DNA of 64,000 nucleotides, from NCBI GenBank assembly GCA_965247225.1, contig CBDFGT010000027.1, positions 245,245 through 309,244 of the forward strand, given 5' to 3'. Below are positions 25,857-35,643 of the stretch, piece after piece. The notes under the pieces were generated by a model. That model was not told where the DNA came from and searched no databases. It saw nothing but the letters and a program-made list of their open reading frames with translations. A program made the position numbers and the translations under genes. The DNA is from CBDFGT01 sp965247225 (GTDB lineage: Bacteria > Pseudomonadota > Alphaproteobacteria > Rhizobiales > Rhizobiaceae). Each line of letters opens with the position of its first letter. Positions within the stretch are counted from its first letter, which is position 1.

Positions 25857-27272
25857 TTACGCCCCGCTGCCCCATGGGCCATGGTGGGAATCTGCACCGT
25901 CAACGCGGTCGAAACCATGCGCACCGAAGAAATCGCGCTGTGCCTGGATCAGGTTTGCAGTACCGCGCGCCTGACCATAGGCATCGAAATATTGCAGCGC
26001 CGAGGCAAGGGCCGGAACCGGCAGGCCGGCGGTCACGGCAGCAGCTACAACCCGGCGCAGCGAAGGAATGGATTCCTTCACCATCGCGGAAAAGGCAGGC
26101 GTGACAATCAGGTTCTGCGCATCGGGATTGGCGGTAAAGGCCGAGGTGATCTCATCGAGGAACTGCGAACGGATGATGCAGCCGGCACGCCAGATACGCG
26201 CAATGGTCGGCATCGGCAAAGACCAGCCAAACTGGCGCGAGGCTTCGGCCATGACCGCAAAACCCTGCGCATAGGCTCCGATCTTGGCGGCAAAAAGCGC
26301 CAGTTCCAGATCCTTCATGAATTCGGCAGAGTTCGGCACAGATCCGCGGGCATTGCCAAAGATCGCTTCGGCTGCAATGCGTTCGGATTTCATCGAGGAG
26401 ATGGACCGCGCAGCCACAGCCGCCTCGATAGCCGTTGCCGGAATGCCCATCTGCTGGGCTTCGATAACCGACCATTTGCCGGTGCCCTTCTGTCCGGCCT
26501 TGTCGAGAATCATGTCGACAACCGGATTGCCGGAAATCCTGTCATCGGCCAGCAGCACCTTTTCGGAAATCTCTATCAGGTAGGAGTTCAGGCGCCCCTT
26601 GTTCCAGTCGCCGAACACATGGCCGATATCCTTTGTGGCCAGGCCCTGCCCGTCCCGCAGCAGACCATAGATTTCCGCAATCATCTGCATGTCGGCATAT
26701 TCAATGCCATTGTGGATCGTCTTGACAAAATGTCCGGCACCGTCATTGCCCAGCCAGGCGCAGCAAGGATCGCCATCAAATCGGGCAGCAATTGATGTCA
26801 GCACCTTTTCCACGCGGGCATAGGATTCAGCCGTTCCGCCCACCATGATCGAAGGACCATGACGCGCACCTTCCTCGCCGCCGGAAACACCCATGCCGAT
26901 GAAGGTCAGACCGGAATCCTCCAGGGCCTCAAAACGGCGCATCGTATCGCGGAAATTCGCATTTCCGGCATCAATCATGATATCCCCGCGGGAAAGATGC
27001 GGTTGCAGGCTGGCCATTTGCTGGTCCACGGCATTGCCTGCCTGAATCATGATGATGATCGGACGCGGCGGACGGATGGCCGCAACAAATTCCTCGATCG
27101 TTTTGCAGGGAATGACCTGTCCGGCCAGATCTCCGGCCTGTGCGTGAAACTCTGCGGTCCGTTCAACGGTGCGGTTGAAAACCGCGATCCTGTTGCCCTT
27201 CTCGGCAATGTTCAGCGCAAGGTTTGAACCCATGACGCCCAAACCGATCAATCCAATCTCTGCCTGCTCCAT
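25857..27272 (-). CDS. gnd: 6-phosphogluconate dehydrogenase, decarboxylating
   Basis: 471 residues, the full length for the family. The NADP site is IGLIGLGVMGSNLALN and the substrate loop is GVSGGEEGARHGPSIMVGG. The catalytic lysine and asparagine are in GHFVKTIHNGIEYADMQ, and the C-terminal tail holds the usual residues reaching into the partner subunit. It converts 6-phosphogluconate to ribulose 5-phosphate with release of CO2. A monocistronic gene with a good terminator. Confidence 0.95.
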   Translation of the reverse strand: MEQAEIGLIGLGVMGSNLALNIAEKGNRIAVFNRTVERTAEFHAQAGDLAGQVIPCKTIEEFVAAIRPPRPIIIMIQAGNAVDQQMASLQPHLSRGDIMIDAGNANFRDTMRRFEALEDSGLTFIGMGVSGGEEGARHGPSIMVGGTAESYARVEKVLTSIAARFDGDPCCAWLGNDGAGHFVKTIHNGIEYADMQMIAEIYGLLRDGQGLATKDIGHVFGDWNKGRLNSYLIEISEKVLLADDRISGNPVVDMILDKAGQKGTGKWSVIEAQQMGIPATAIEAAVAARSISSMKSERIAAEAIFGNARGSVPNSAEFMKDLELALFAAKIGAYAQGFAVMAEASRQFGWSLPMPTIARIWRAGCIIRSQFLDEITSAFTANPDAQNLIVTPAFSAMVKESIPSLRRVVAAAVTAGLPVPALASALQYFDAYGQARGTANLIQAQRDFFGAHGFDRVDGADSHHGPWGSGA

Positions 27273-27353
27273 GACATGTTTCTCCCGTCATATGATTTTG
27301 ACGGGATGTGTTACATTCTCGTGTGCATAGGACAAGCGATTTTTCAAAGAAAA

Positions 27354-27509
27354 TCATTTTTTGGGGCTGTCATCGCCATCATCCAGAACCCGCCAGGAGG
27401 CCCCGTCAAGATCGTCATATTGTCCGCTTTTGAGTGACCAGAGGAAAGCAGCAAGGCCAAGGCCGCCCAGAAACAGGGCGATAGGGATCAGAAAAACAAG
27501 ATTTGTCAC
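27354..27509 (-). CDS. ccoS: cbb3-type cytochrome oxidase assembly protein CcoS (FixS)
   Basis: 51 residues starting with a GTG inside the ccoI stop (GTGA overlap). The sequence TNLVFLIPIALFLGGLGLAAF is one membrane helix. It is followed by LWSLKSGQYDDLDGASWRVL, the conserved CcoS motif, and an acidic tail DDGDDSPKK. CcoS is needed to bring heme and copper cofactors into cbb3 oxidase. It is too short for many ORF filters, but the sequence leaves little doubt. Confidence 0.93.
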   Translation of the reverse strand: MTNLVFLIPIALFLGGLGLAAFLWSLKSGQYDDLDGASWRVLDDGDDSPKK

Positions 27510-29800
27510 GTAGTTACCACCAAAGATGAACCGGCATCCGCACGGGCCTCTGCCGCATTTGCCTTTTTAATGCGGTACAGGCGCAGGGCATTGGCAACAA
27601 CGATGATCGATGATGTTGACATGGCAACGGCGGCAACCAGCGGCGTTGCATAGCCCGAAATGGCGACAGGAACGGCAACAAGATTGTAGCCGATCGCCAG
27701 TGCAAAATTCTCCCGGATCAGGCGACCGGCGCGTTTTGAAACATCAATGGCAAAAGGCACGGCCTCGAGGCCGGAATGCAGGAACACGAAATCTGCCGCC
27801 TGCCTGCCGATATCCGATGCGCTGGAAGGTGCCATGGAGACATGGGCCTGCGCCAGCGCCGGTGCATCATTGATACCGTCACCGATCATGAAAACCTTTT
27901 GCCCGCGGCCGGCAGCCCCGGCACAGGCATCGGCCTTGTCTTTCGGGCCAAGCCCTGCACGGAATGCGGGAATATTGACCCTTGCCGCCAGAGCCATGAC
28001 CACGGCTGGCCGGTCGCCGGACAGGATCTCCATACGGTAGCCGTCGTCTCCGAGGTCACGGATTGCCTGCACAACACCCGGACGCAGCCGGTCTTCAAAA
28101 TCAAACCGTGCCACGACAGATCCGTTGAGCGAAAGTACCGTTTGCGACAGCCCGTTATCAGCCCTGGCAGCCACATCCCGACCACAGGCAAAGGCGTGGT
28201 TGCCAAGCCGCCAGACGCCTTTGTCCGTTTCTGCCTGAAGACCGGAACCCGGAATTTCCTGCAGGTTTTGGAACGCAGGCATGTGCACAGGCGCAAAGCC
28301 CTGCAAGGCCAGCGACAGCGGATGCCGCGAATGGCTGGCAAGGGCCGCCGCCATCTCCAGAAACTGCGGTTCGTTCCGGGCCCTTTTGACCAGACGCGGA
28401 CGCCCCATGGTCAACGTCCCGGTCTTGTCGAAAAATACCGTGTCAATTTCGGCCAGCCGCTCCATCGCCGACCCGTCCTTGACCATGATGCCCTGCTGGA
28501 ACAGGCGTCCGGCGGCAACCATCTGCACCACCGGAACGGCCAGACCCAGGGCGCAGGGGCAGGTGATGATCAGCACGGAAATCCCCACAAGCAGCGCGTG
28601 GTTCCAGTCCCCGTTGTAGACAACCCAGGCGGCAACAGACATCAGGGCGGTCAGGTGGACAACAGGCGAATAATAGCGTGCCGCCCTGTCGGCAATGCGG
28701 CGGTAGCGCGCCCTGCCCCCTTCGGCGGCCTCCATCAGCGACAGCACTTCCGACAGGAACGAATCCCGTGCTTCTGCCATCGCCTTCACGGTCACAGGTC
28801 CGGTCAGGTTCAGCACACCGGCCTGCACCGCTTCTCCCGGCCGCACGGTCACCGGCAGGCTCTCGCCATTGATGATGGAATAATCCATATCGCTTGAACC
28901 GCTGGCAACAACACAGTCCACGGGTATCCGCTCGCCTGCGGCAACCATCAGCAGATTGCCCGGCTTGACCTCGTCCAGCGGACGGTATTCCCGCAAGCCG
29001 TTCTCGCCCAGAACCATGGCACCGCGCGGCGTAAGCCCTGCAAGGCTGGTAATGGCAGCGCGCGCCTTGTCGCGCATGATATGGTCCAGCGTGCGGCCGA
29101 TCAGAAGAAAGAACAACAATGTGACCGAAGCATCAAACCAGGCGTGGTCGCCATGGTGCCAGGTCTCATAGAGAGACATCATATAGGACAAGGTGACGGC
29201 CAGCGAAATCGGCACGTCCATATTGGTATGTCCATGGCGCAGCGCATGGAAGGCAGACTGGAAGAAGAAGCGCCCGGCATAGACAATGGCAGGCGCGGCA
29301 ATGGCCGCAGAAATCCAGTGAAACATGTCGCGGGTTGCAGCATCGGCACCCGACCAGACAGAAACGGACAGGAGCATGATATTGACCGAGGCAAAGCCTG
29401 AAACCGCAACCGCCCGGATCAGCCGGTTTTTGACCTGGTCTTCGGCAGCCGGAAGGCTCTGGAACAAATGCGCATCATAACCGGCATCGGCAATGGTTTT
29501 GACAAACTGGAAGGCGTCTGTTTTCGTCTGCTGAACGCTGTCTTTCCAGATAATGGAGACCCGCCGGGAAGACAGGTTTACCCTGGCATGGTCAACCGCC
29601 TCCAGCCTGTTCAGCGCTGTCTCCAGCGTTACAATACACGCACCGCAATGTACGCCCGGAACACTCAGGTCTGTCTGCCTCAGACCATTGCCCAGATCAC
29701 GGCTGGCAATACGCAATTCATCGCCGCTTGGCAGGGCATGTTCTGCCGCCTCAAAATCCAGTGCACTTTCCGTTCCGGCAGCACAGCAACTCATGTTCAC
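27506..29800 (-). CDS. ccoI: Copper P-type ATPase CcoI (FixI) for cbb3 oxidase assembly
   Basis: 764 residues. An N-terminal cysteine-rich stretch (MSCCAAG) is followed by an HMA domain with GVHCGACIVTLE. The P1B core has INGESLPV, ITCPCALGLAVP with the membrane CPC, FFDKTGTLTMG and GDGINDAPALAQA. CcoI exports copper towards the CuB site of the cbb3 catalytic subunit rather than for detoxification. Overlaps of 4 bases with ccoH and with ccoS support coupled translation. Confidence 0.93.
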   Translation of the reverse strand: MNMSCCAAGTESALDFEAAEHALPSGDELRIASRDLGNGLRQTDLSVPGVHCGACIVTLETALNRLEAVDHARVNLSSRRVSIIWKDSVQQTKTDAFQFVKTIADAGYDAHLFQSLPAAEDQVKNRLIRAVAVSGFASVNIMLLSVSVWSGADAATRDMFHWISAAIAAPAIVYAGRFFFQSAFHALRHGHTNMDVPISLAVTLSYMMSLYETWHHGDHAWFDASVTLLFFLLIGRTLDHIMRDKARAAITSLAGLTPRGAMVLGENGLREYRPLDEVKPGNLLMVAAGERIPVDCVVASGSSDMDYSIINGESLPVTVRPGEAVQAGVLNLTGPVTVKAMAEARDSFLSEVLSLMEAAEGGRARYRRIADRAARYYSPVVHLTALMSVAAWVVYNGDWNHALLVGISVLIITCPCALGLAVPVVQMVAAGRLFQQGIMVKDGSAMERLAEIDTVFFDKTGTLTMGRPRLVKRARNEPQFLEMAAALASHSRHPLSLALQGFAPVHMPAFQNLQEIPGSGLQAETDKGVWRLGNHAFACGRDVAARADNGLSQTVLSLNGSVVARFDFEDRLRPGVVQAIRDLGDDGYRMEILSGDRPAVVMALAARVNIPAFRAGLGPKDKADACAGAAGRGQKVFMIGDGINDAPALAQAHVSMAPSSASDIGRQAADFVFLHSGLEAVPFAIDVSKRAGRLIRENFALAIGYNLVAVPVAISGYATPLVAAVAMSTSSIIVVANALRLYRIKKANAAEARADAGSSLVVTT

Positions 29801-30285
29801 TCTCCTGCAACAATCCGCCGCACGGCTTCATGGTAGACAACAGTCCCCTTCAGCCTGGACGTGATGTCAACAATCCACTGCCCTTTGGCCACAGAATGCG
29901 TACCGGTGAAGACACCGTCCTGCGTCTGCGTCAGGCGCAGCGGGAAGTCCTGATGTTCACCGACCGGACGCTTGAAAACCACGTCAACCTCGTCTGCCTC
30001 AATCGGCCCCTTTTGCGGGTGCGACAGCTGATAGCGGATGCTGTCCCTGGTAAGGGTCAATGCGCCTGTAATCCCGGTGGCAGCAAGACGGCGCGCTTCG
30101 GCAGCCTTGCCGTTGAACTGCTGGCTGGCAACATAGGTATTTTCGACCACCAGCCCGCTCCAGCTGGCGCTGGCCAGATAGGCCATGGTAAAGTTCACGC
30201 AGATGATCGTCCCGAAGAACGCCAGCAGGATCATCAACATATGAAAGCCTGTAAACTCGGTCTTCTTCTTTGCAATGCCTGTCAT
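29797..30285 (-). CDS. ccoH: cbb3 oxidase assembly protein CcoH (FixH)
   Basis: 162 residues with one N-terminal membrane segment (FHMLMILLAFFGTIICVNFTMAY) and the periplasmic FixH domain beginning SASWSGLVVENTYVASQQFN. CcoH stabilises the assembling cbb3 complex. Four-base overlaps with ccoG and ccoI place it firmly in the ccoGHIS operon. Confidence 0.92.
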   Translation of the reverse strand: MTGIAKKKTEFTGFHMLMILLAFFGTIICVNFTMAYLASASWSGLVVENTYVASQQFNGKAAEARRLAATGITGALTLTRDSIRYQLSHPQKGPIEADEVDVVFKRPVGEHQDFPLRLTQTQDGVFTGTHSVAKGQWIVDITSRLKGTVVYHEAVRRIVAGE

Positions 30286-31859
30286 TTGTGATGCTCCGGT
30301 GCGTTGAAGACGGCCTTGTAGTCGTCCCGTTCCTGACGTCTGGAATCTTCCACAACAAAGTGGAATGTCTCGTGGTCGTCCTCAATCCTGTCTTTCGGCA
30401 AAGTCACGAATATTTTCATGTCCGTTGTCTGGTCCGGTGCCAGGTTGAGCTGAACATCCTGCCCCGGCGGAAAATCCGGACTGGACGATGTCATCACCGC
30501 ACCCTCAAGACCCTCCACAGAGAGGCGGACCGTGCGGGGTTCAGGCACCATGTTCAGGATATGCAACATGTAACCGTTGCGGATAGACCCGTCCGATTCC
30601 AGAACATATTGCGGATTGCGATCATGCAGAACGTTGATTTCAAGCCTGTCACGCGACATGAGGGCAACCAGAAGCACAAGACCCACAAGGCTCCACACCG
30701 CCATATACAGGAGTGTACGGGGTCTGAAAATGATATGCCAGTCAAAATGCCTCACCTTGTCGGAAAACGAACCGTCAGCCTTGCGGACCTGCTTTGGATC
30801 AATCGTTGCACCACCATTTTTGGCCAGCTTCATATTGGCCTCGTAATCGGCAAGCGTGGCATAGGCAATCAGTCCGCGCTCGCGGCCAAGCTTGTCCATC
30901 ACACCGTCACAGGCATCAATGCACAGTGCGCAGGTAATGCATTCAAGCTGCTGGCCCTCGCGAATATCGATTCCCATGGGGCAGACCACAACGCAGGCAT
31001 TGCAGTCCACGCAATCGCCCGTGCTGAGTTCGAGGGCTTTTTTCTGGTGCTTGCTGCGCGGTTCGCCGCGCCAGTCATTATAGGTCACGACCAGTGATTG
31101 CTCATCCAGCATTGCCGCCTGGATACGCGGCCATGGACACATGTAAGTACAGACCTGCTCGCGCATCAGACCGCCGAAAACATAGGTCGTTGCGGTGAGG
31201 ATCGCCACGGTGATATAGGCAACGGGTGCGGCCTTGAGTGTAAAAAGTTCGCGCAACAAGGTCGGCGCATCGGCAAAATAGAAAATCCATGCACCGCCGG
31301 TCAGAATGCCGATCAGCAACCAGGTACTGTGCTTGGCAACCCGCCGCCAGAGCTTGTTGAAGGACCATGGCGCGGCATCAAGCTTCATGCGGGCATTGCG
31401 GTCACCTTCCAGGAACCGCTCGACAACCAGAAACAGGTCAACCCACACGGTCTGCGGACAGGTATAGCCACACCATGCCCGCCCGACAGCAGAGGTGATC
31501 AGAAACAGCCCGAACCCGGCCATGACCAGAAGGCCGGCCACATAGAAAAATTCCTGCGGCCAGATTTCAATAAAGAAGACATAGAACCGGCGATTGGCAA
31601 TGTCGATGAGCACGGCCTGGTCAGGCGCATATGGTCCCCTGTCCCAGCGCAACCATGGGGTCAGATAGTAGATCACCAGGGTGACAGCCATGACCAGCCA
31701 TTTGAACTGCCGGAACCGGCCACTGGCCCGTTTCGGAAAAATCTTCTTGCGCTTCTCATACAGCGGCTTTCGCGAAGCAGCCGAGTTCACCGGCTGGACA
31801 ATAAAGTCCTCGACTGTGTGCTGGAGCGGCTTGTTGGGATCAGAATCAGGCAATGTCAT
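30282..31859 (-). CDS. ccoG: cbb3 oxidase assembly protein CcoG (FixG), ferredoxin-like membrane protein
   Basis: 525 residues. About five membrane helices, with the early WCGYTCPQTVW motif, precede two 4Fe-4S clusters. These show as CVDCNACVVVCPMGID and CITCALCIDACD (residues about 280-320). A periplasmic immunoglobulin-like domain ends the protein. CcoG is reported as a cupric reductase in cbb3 assembly. An FNR box lies 56 bp upstream, so the operon should be induced at low oxygen. Confidence 0.93.
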   Translation of the reverse strand: MTLPDSDPNKPLQHTVEDFIVQPVNSAASRKPLYEKRKKIFPKRASGRFRQFKWLVMAVTLVIYYLTPWLRWDRGPYAPDQAVLIDIANRRFYVFFIEIWPQEFFYVAGLLVMAGFGLFLITSAVGRAWCGYTCPQTVWVDLFLVVERFLEGDRNARMKLDAAPWSFNKLWRRVAKHSTWLLIGILTGGAWIFYFADAPTLLRELFTLKAAPVAYITVAILTATTYVFGGLMREQVCTYMCPWPRIQAAMLDEQSLVVTYNDWRGEPRSKHQKKALELSTGDCVDCNACVVVCPMGIDIREGQQLECITCALCIDACDGVMDKLGRERGLIAYATLADYEANMKLAKNGGATIDPKQVRKADGSFSDKVRHFDWHIIFRPRTLLYMAVWSLVGLVLLVALMSRDRLEINVLHDRNPQYVLESDGSIRNGYMLHILNMVPEPRTVRLSVEGLEGAVMTSSSPDFPPGQDVQLNLAPDQTTDMKIFVTLPKDRIEDDHETFHFVVEDSRRQERDDYKAVFNAPEHHK

Positions 31860-31914
31860 ATAAATAAGCCCCTTGATGTCGAAGCTGTTGTGTCATGGGA
31901 CACAAAGAACGGCG

Positions 31915-31928
31915 TTGATTTCGATCAA
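31915..31928. promoter_or_regulatory. FNR/FixK box upstream of ccoGHIS
   Basis: TTGATTTCGATCAA is a perfect TTGAT-N4-ATCAA anaerobox, 56 bp before the ccoG start. It is in a good position for activation by the FNR-type protein encoded at 45.4 kb. Confidence 0.85.
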
Positions 31929-31955
31929 GTCGTCCTGTTTTCAAAACGCAAAAGG

Positions 31956-31987
31956 GCCACGCTGCGGTCATCAGCCGCAAGCGTGGC
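31956..31987 (-). terminator. Probable terminator between ccoNOQP and ccoGHIS
   Basis: GCCACGCT pairs with AGCGTGGC, with an inner GCGG/CCGC stem and one bulged base. On the minus strand it is followed by CCTTTTGCGTTTT. It lies about 70 bp after the ccoP stop, so it would end the ccoNOQP transcript just before the ccoG promoter. Confidence 0.6.
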
Positions 31988-32055
31988 AGGCTCATGGCAA
32001 GGGCATGCCATGCAGGGCGCAGGCAGGCAGGGCCTGCCGGCTTTGCCACCGGACG

Positions 32056-32919
32056 TTATTCCCCGCCGCCCAGCGCGTGAACGTAAAGCGCCAGCTGCTT
32101 GACGGTTGGATCACCAAGACGAACACCCCATGCAGGCATGGCACCATGTGTCGGCTTTGTCACCTGCCGGATAATGGCCTCCTCGCCTGATCCTTTCAGC
32201 CAGATGGCATCGGCCAGGTTTGGTGCCCCCAGATCGCGGTTGCCCTTGGCATCTTCACCATGGCATGCTGCGCAATTGTCCACGAACAGCTGCTTTCCCG
32301 GCGCAACCATCGCGGTATCTGCCGGCGTTCCCGTCAGGCTTGTGACATAGGCTGCCACCTGCCTGATCTGTCCCGGTTCAAGGATTTCGCCAAAGGCAGG
32401 CATTTCCGACACACGTGTGTCGGGATCTTCCGCAAAACGGATACCATGCGTAATGGTCGTATAGATCGCATCAACGGAGCCGCCCCAAAGCCAGTCATTG
32501 TCGTTCAGGTTTGGAAAGCCGGGACCACCGGCTGCACCGGACCCATGGCAGGGTGAGCAATTGACCTTGAAAGCCGCCGCTCCGCCCGCTTCAGCAAACT
32601 GGGTCAACGCCTTGTCCGCCTGGATTTCCGCAAACGGCAAGGTTGCAATCTTTTCCAGATAGACCGACTGCTCCGATTGTGCCGCACGGATGTCCTCGGC
32701 AAGCTCGGCACGGCTGGAAAAGCCCAGCCATCCCTGTGTGGCCGATGTCAGCATCGGGATCGACGGATAGGCGATGGCATAGCCGATGGCCCAGACAATC
32801 GTGAGATAGAACGTAATCAGCCACCAGCGCGGCAACGGATTGTTAAGCTCCCTGATACCGTCCCATTCATGGCCGGTGGTCTCAACACCGCTCAGTTCAT
32901 CAATATGCTTCTCGGACAT
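32056..32919 (-). CDS. ccoP: cbb3 cytochrome oxidase diheme subunit CcoP (FixP)
   Basis: 287 residues. A short N-terminal domain and one membrane helix (WWLITFYLTIVWAIGYAIAY) precede two cytochrome c domains with CSPCH (near residue 131) and CAACH (near residue 220). CcoP feeds electrons from the bc1 complex or soluble cytochromes to CcoO and CcoN. The start is preceded by a strong AAGGAGG inside the end of ccoQ. Confidence 0.95.
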   Translation of the reverse strand: MSEKHIDELSGVETTGHEWDGIRELNNPLPRWWLITFYLTIVWAIGYAIAYPSIPMLTSATQGWLGFSSRAELAEDIRAAQSEQSVYLEKIATLPFAEIQADKALTQFAEAGGAAAFKVNCSPCHGSGAAGGPGFPNLNDNDWLWGGSVDAIYTTITHGIRFAEDPDTRVSEMPAFGEILEPGQIRQVAAYVTSLTGTPADTAMVAPGKQLFVDNCAACHGEDAKGNRDLGAPNLADAIWLKGSGEEAIIRQVTKPTHGAMPAWGVRLGDPTVKQLALYVHALGGGE

Positions 32920-32922
32920 GTT

Positions 32923-33075
32923 TCAATCCTCCTTGAGAGGGATTTGGGCCGCATCGTCTGCCAGGGCCTTTGCTCCCGGGCGAAAGACGAAGAGCACGGC
33001 GCAGATGAAAAACAGGGCCATGGCAACAAGGCCCCAGCTGTCGGCGAATTGCCGCATCATGGTATAGATTTCCAT
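32923..33075 (-). CDS. ccoQ: cbb3 cytochrome oxidase small subunit CcoQ (FixQ)
   Basis: 50 residues. MEIYTMMRQFADSWGLVAMA opens the protein and LFFICAVLFVFRPGAKA completes a single membrane helix, followed by an acidic tail. Both the sequence and the place between ccoO and ccoP fit CcoQ, which stabilises the complex. Nine bases separate it from ccoO and three from ccoP. Confidence 0.93.
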   Translation of the reverse strand: MEIYTMMRQFADSWGLVAMALFFICAVLFVFRPGAKALADDAAQIPLKED

Positions 33076-33084
33076 CGTCCCCCC

Positions 33085-33816
33085 TTACCGGTAACCGGAA
33101 GCATCGTTGTAGGTTGAGAAATCCACCAGTGTGCCCAGCATCTGCAGATAGGCAATCAGCGCATCCATTTCGGTCAGTTTTGCCGGATCGCCGTCAAAAT
33201 CACCAATTTTCGCCTTTGGATAACGGGCAAGAAGCGCTGTTGTGTCCGCATTCGGATCGGCCTGGGCCTTCATGTCGGCCTCGGCATTGTCAATCATCTC
33301 TTGCGTGTAAGGAACGCCGACTTCCGAATTGGCCACAAGGTGCATGCCAACATCCTTCACCACGACAGGTGTCGTCGCCAGGAACGCATAGCTTGGCATG
33401 ATCGATTCCGGCACAACATCGCGTGGTTCGGTCAGATGCTGGACGTGCCAGGCATTGGAATAGCGGTCGCCGACCCGCGACAGGTCAGGCCCTGTGCGCT
33501 TGGAACCCCACTGGAACGGATGGTCATACATGGATTCAGCCGCCAGCGAGTAATGGCCGTAGCGTTCCACCTCGTCGCGGAACGGGCGGATCATCTGGCT
33601 GTGGCAGACATAACATCCTTCACGGATGTAGATGTTGCGTCCGGCCAGTTCCAGCGGTGTATAGGGCCGCATGCCCTCTACCTTTTCAATCGTATTCTGA
33701 AGGTAGAAGAGCGGTGCGATTTCCACTATGCCGCCGATCGTCACCACCAGCAGGGAGCAGACCAGCAGCAGACTGGCATTGCGTTCAATAATGGAGTGTT
33801 TGTCAAGAATGGACAT
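33085..33816 (-). CDS. ccoO: cbb3 cytochrome oxidase monoheme subunit CcoO (FixO)
   Basis: 243 residues. An N-terminal membrane anchor (SLLLVCSLLVVTIGGIVEI) is followed by a cytochrome c domain with CYVCHSQMIRPFRDEVERYG, giving one heme c, and the axial methionine region PSYAFL. CcoO passes electrons to the CcoN active site. It lies 11 bp after ccoN in the ccoNOQP operon. Confidence 0.95.
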   Translation of the reverse strand: MSILDKHSIIERNASLLLVCSLLVVTIGGIVEIAPLFYLQNTIEKVEGMRPYTPLELAGRNIYIREGCYVCHSQMIRPFRDEVERYGHYSLAAESMYDHPFQWGSKRTGPDLSRVGDRYSNAWHVQHLTEPRDVVPESIMPSYAFLATTPVVVKDVGMHLVANSEVGVPYTQEMIDNAEADMKAQADPNADTTALLARYPKAKIGDFDGDPAKLTEMDALIAYLQMLGTLVDFSTYNDASGYR

Positions 33817-33827
33817 GTGCCCTGCTC

Positions 33828-35453
33828 CTATTCTGCCGGCTGAAGGTTTGGAACAGCCGCACCTGGAATGGGGGCCTCCTCGCGTTCATACCCAAGGATT
33901 GTCATCGTGATGTTGTAGGCCATGATGAGACCGCCAACGAGGTAGAGCGAACCGCCGATGGCGCGCACCAGATAGTACGGGAACATGGCAGCAACAGATT
34001 CAGCAAAAGAATAGACCAGGAAGCCCTGCTCGTTATACTCGCGCCACATCAGGCCCTGCTGGATACCGGCAACCCAAAGCACGGCTGCATAGATAACAAT
34101 GCCCAGTGTCGCCAGCCAGAAGTGCCAGTTGATCATCCGCATGCTGTAGAGGCGGTTGCGGCCCCAGAGCTTCGGCGTCAGGTAATAGAGTGCACCGAAA
34201 GTGATCATGCCAACCCAGCCAAGAGCGCCGGAATGCACGTGACCGATGGTCCAGTCCGTATAGTGGCTGAGAGAATTGACCGACTTGATCGACATCATCG
34301 GGCCTTCAAAGGTCGACATGCCGTAGAAGGCAATGGCCATAACCATCATGCGGATGATCGGATCGGTGCGAACCTTGTCCCACGCACCCGAAAGGGTCAT
34401 CAGACCGTTGATCATGCCACCCCAGGAAGGCATCCACAGCATGATGGAAAACACCATGCCAAGGGTCTGTGCCCAGTCCGGAAGCGCTGTGTAATGCAGA
34501 TGATGGGGACCGGCCCAGATATACATGAAGATCAGCGCCCAGAAGTGGATGATCGACAGGCGGTAGGAATAGACCGGACGATTGGCCTGCTTTGGCACGA
34601 AATAGTACATCATGCCGAGGAAGCCCGCAGTCAGGAAGAACCCGACGGCATTATGCCCGTACCACCACTGTGTCAGGGCATCCTGCACCCCGGAGAAGGC
34701 CGAGTAGCTTTTGGCACCGAGGAAGGAAACCGGAACAGCCAGATTGTTGACCAGATGCAGCATGGCAATGGTCACAATGAAGGACAGGTAGAACCAGTTG
34801 GCCACATAGATATGCGGCTCCTTGCGGGTCAGCAATGTCCCGAGGAATGTGACCAGATAGGCAACCCAGACAACCGTCAGGAACAGGTCGACATACCATT
34901 CCGGCTCTGCATATTCCCTGCCCTGGGTAATGCCGAGCAGATAGCCGGTGGCCGCCATGACGATGAACAGCTGGTAACCCCAGAACACCAGCCAGGCGAG
35001 ATCACCACCAAACAGACGTGTGCGGCAGGTGCGCTGGACCACATAAAACGAGGTGCAGATCAGCGCATTGCCGCCGAAGGCAAAGATAACGGCTGATGTG
35101 TGCAGCGGACGCATGCGACCGAAATTGAACCAGGGCTCGATATTGAGATCCGGAAAAGCCAGTTGAAGGGCAACGACGACACCGACGAGAAACCCGACAA
35201 CACCCCAGAACATGGTGGCGATGACGCCGTACCTGACGACTTCATCAAAATATTCGGCACGGATTTGTTCCCGGGTTCTGGTAACAACAGGCGCAAAGGA
35301 CGCCCGGCGGAACATGATAACTGTGCCAAGAAGCAGCACGATGAAGAGCACCCACATATGGGCCTGGAAAAAGCTGTCATGGGCAAAGGCTGCCCCCAGC
35401 AACGCCAGGAAGGCAAAAAGCGCCAGCGCCCCGGTTTCTAAAGCATAAGTCAT
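33828..35453 (-). CDS. ccoN: cbb3 cytochrome oxidase catalytic subunit CcoN (FixN)
   Basis: 541 residues with about twelve membrane helices. Histidine ligands for the hemes and CuB are seen in MRPLHTSAVIFAFG, WWYGHNAVGFFLTAGFLG, AGPHHLHYTALPDW and YTDWTIGHVHSGALGW. CcoN reduces oxygen with high affinity and pumps protons, allowing respiration at very low oxygen. It is the first gene of ccoNOQP, and the upstream region holds an FNR box shared with the divergent hemerythrin-like gene. Confidence 0.96.
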   Translation of the reverse strand: MTYALETGALALFAFLALLGAAFAHDSFFQAHMWVLFIVLLLGTVIMFRRASFAPVVTRTREQIRAEYFDEVVRYGVIATMFWGVVGFLVGVVVALQLAFPDLNIEPWFNFGRMRPLHTSAVIFAFGGNALICTSFYVVQRTCRTRLFGGDLAWLVFWGYQLFIVMAATGYLLGITQGREYAEPEWYVDLFLTVVWVAYLVTFLGTLLTRKEPHIYVANWFYLSFIVTIAMLHLVNNLAVPVSFLGAKSYSAFSGVQDALTQWWYGHNAVGFFLTAGFLGMMYYFVPKQANRPVYSYRLSIIHFWALIFMYIWAGPHHLHYTALPDWAQTLGMVFSIMLWMPSWGGMINGLMTLSGAWDKVRTDPIIRMMVMAIAFYGMSTFEGPMMSIKSVNSLSHYTDWTIGHVHSGALGWVGMITFGALYYLTPKLWGRNRLYSMRMINWHFWLATLGIVIYAAVLWVAGIQQGLMWREYNEQGFLVYSFAESVAAMFPYYLVRAIGGSLYLVGGLIMAYNITMTILGYEREEAPIPGAAVPNLQPAE

Positions 35454-35556
35454 GGTTGGTGTCCCCCAACAATTGGAAATGTCCCCCGCAATGGTCCGGT
35501 CAAAACCTGCACCATTGCAGCTTCAAATCATGTGCCAGTTCAGGCTTCGGGACACC

Positions 35557-35570
35557 TTGATCCAGATCAA
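35557..35570. promoter_or_regulatory. FNR/FixK box in the ccoN / hemerythrin divergent promoter
   Basis: TTGATCCAGATCAA is a perfect TTGAT-N4-ATCAA site, 104 bp upstream of ccoN and 74 bp upstream of the hemerythrin-like ATG at 35644. It probably activates ccoNOQP and may control both directions. Confidence 0.87.
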
Positions 35571-35643
35571 TGCGGATCAGTGCGATTTTTTGGACACATG
35601 GTGCATAACAAGGCCGTCAAAGACCAGAGAGTGGAACTGCCCG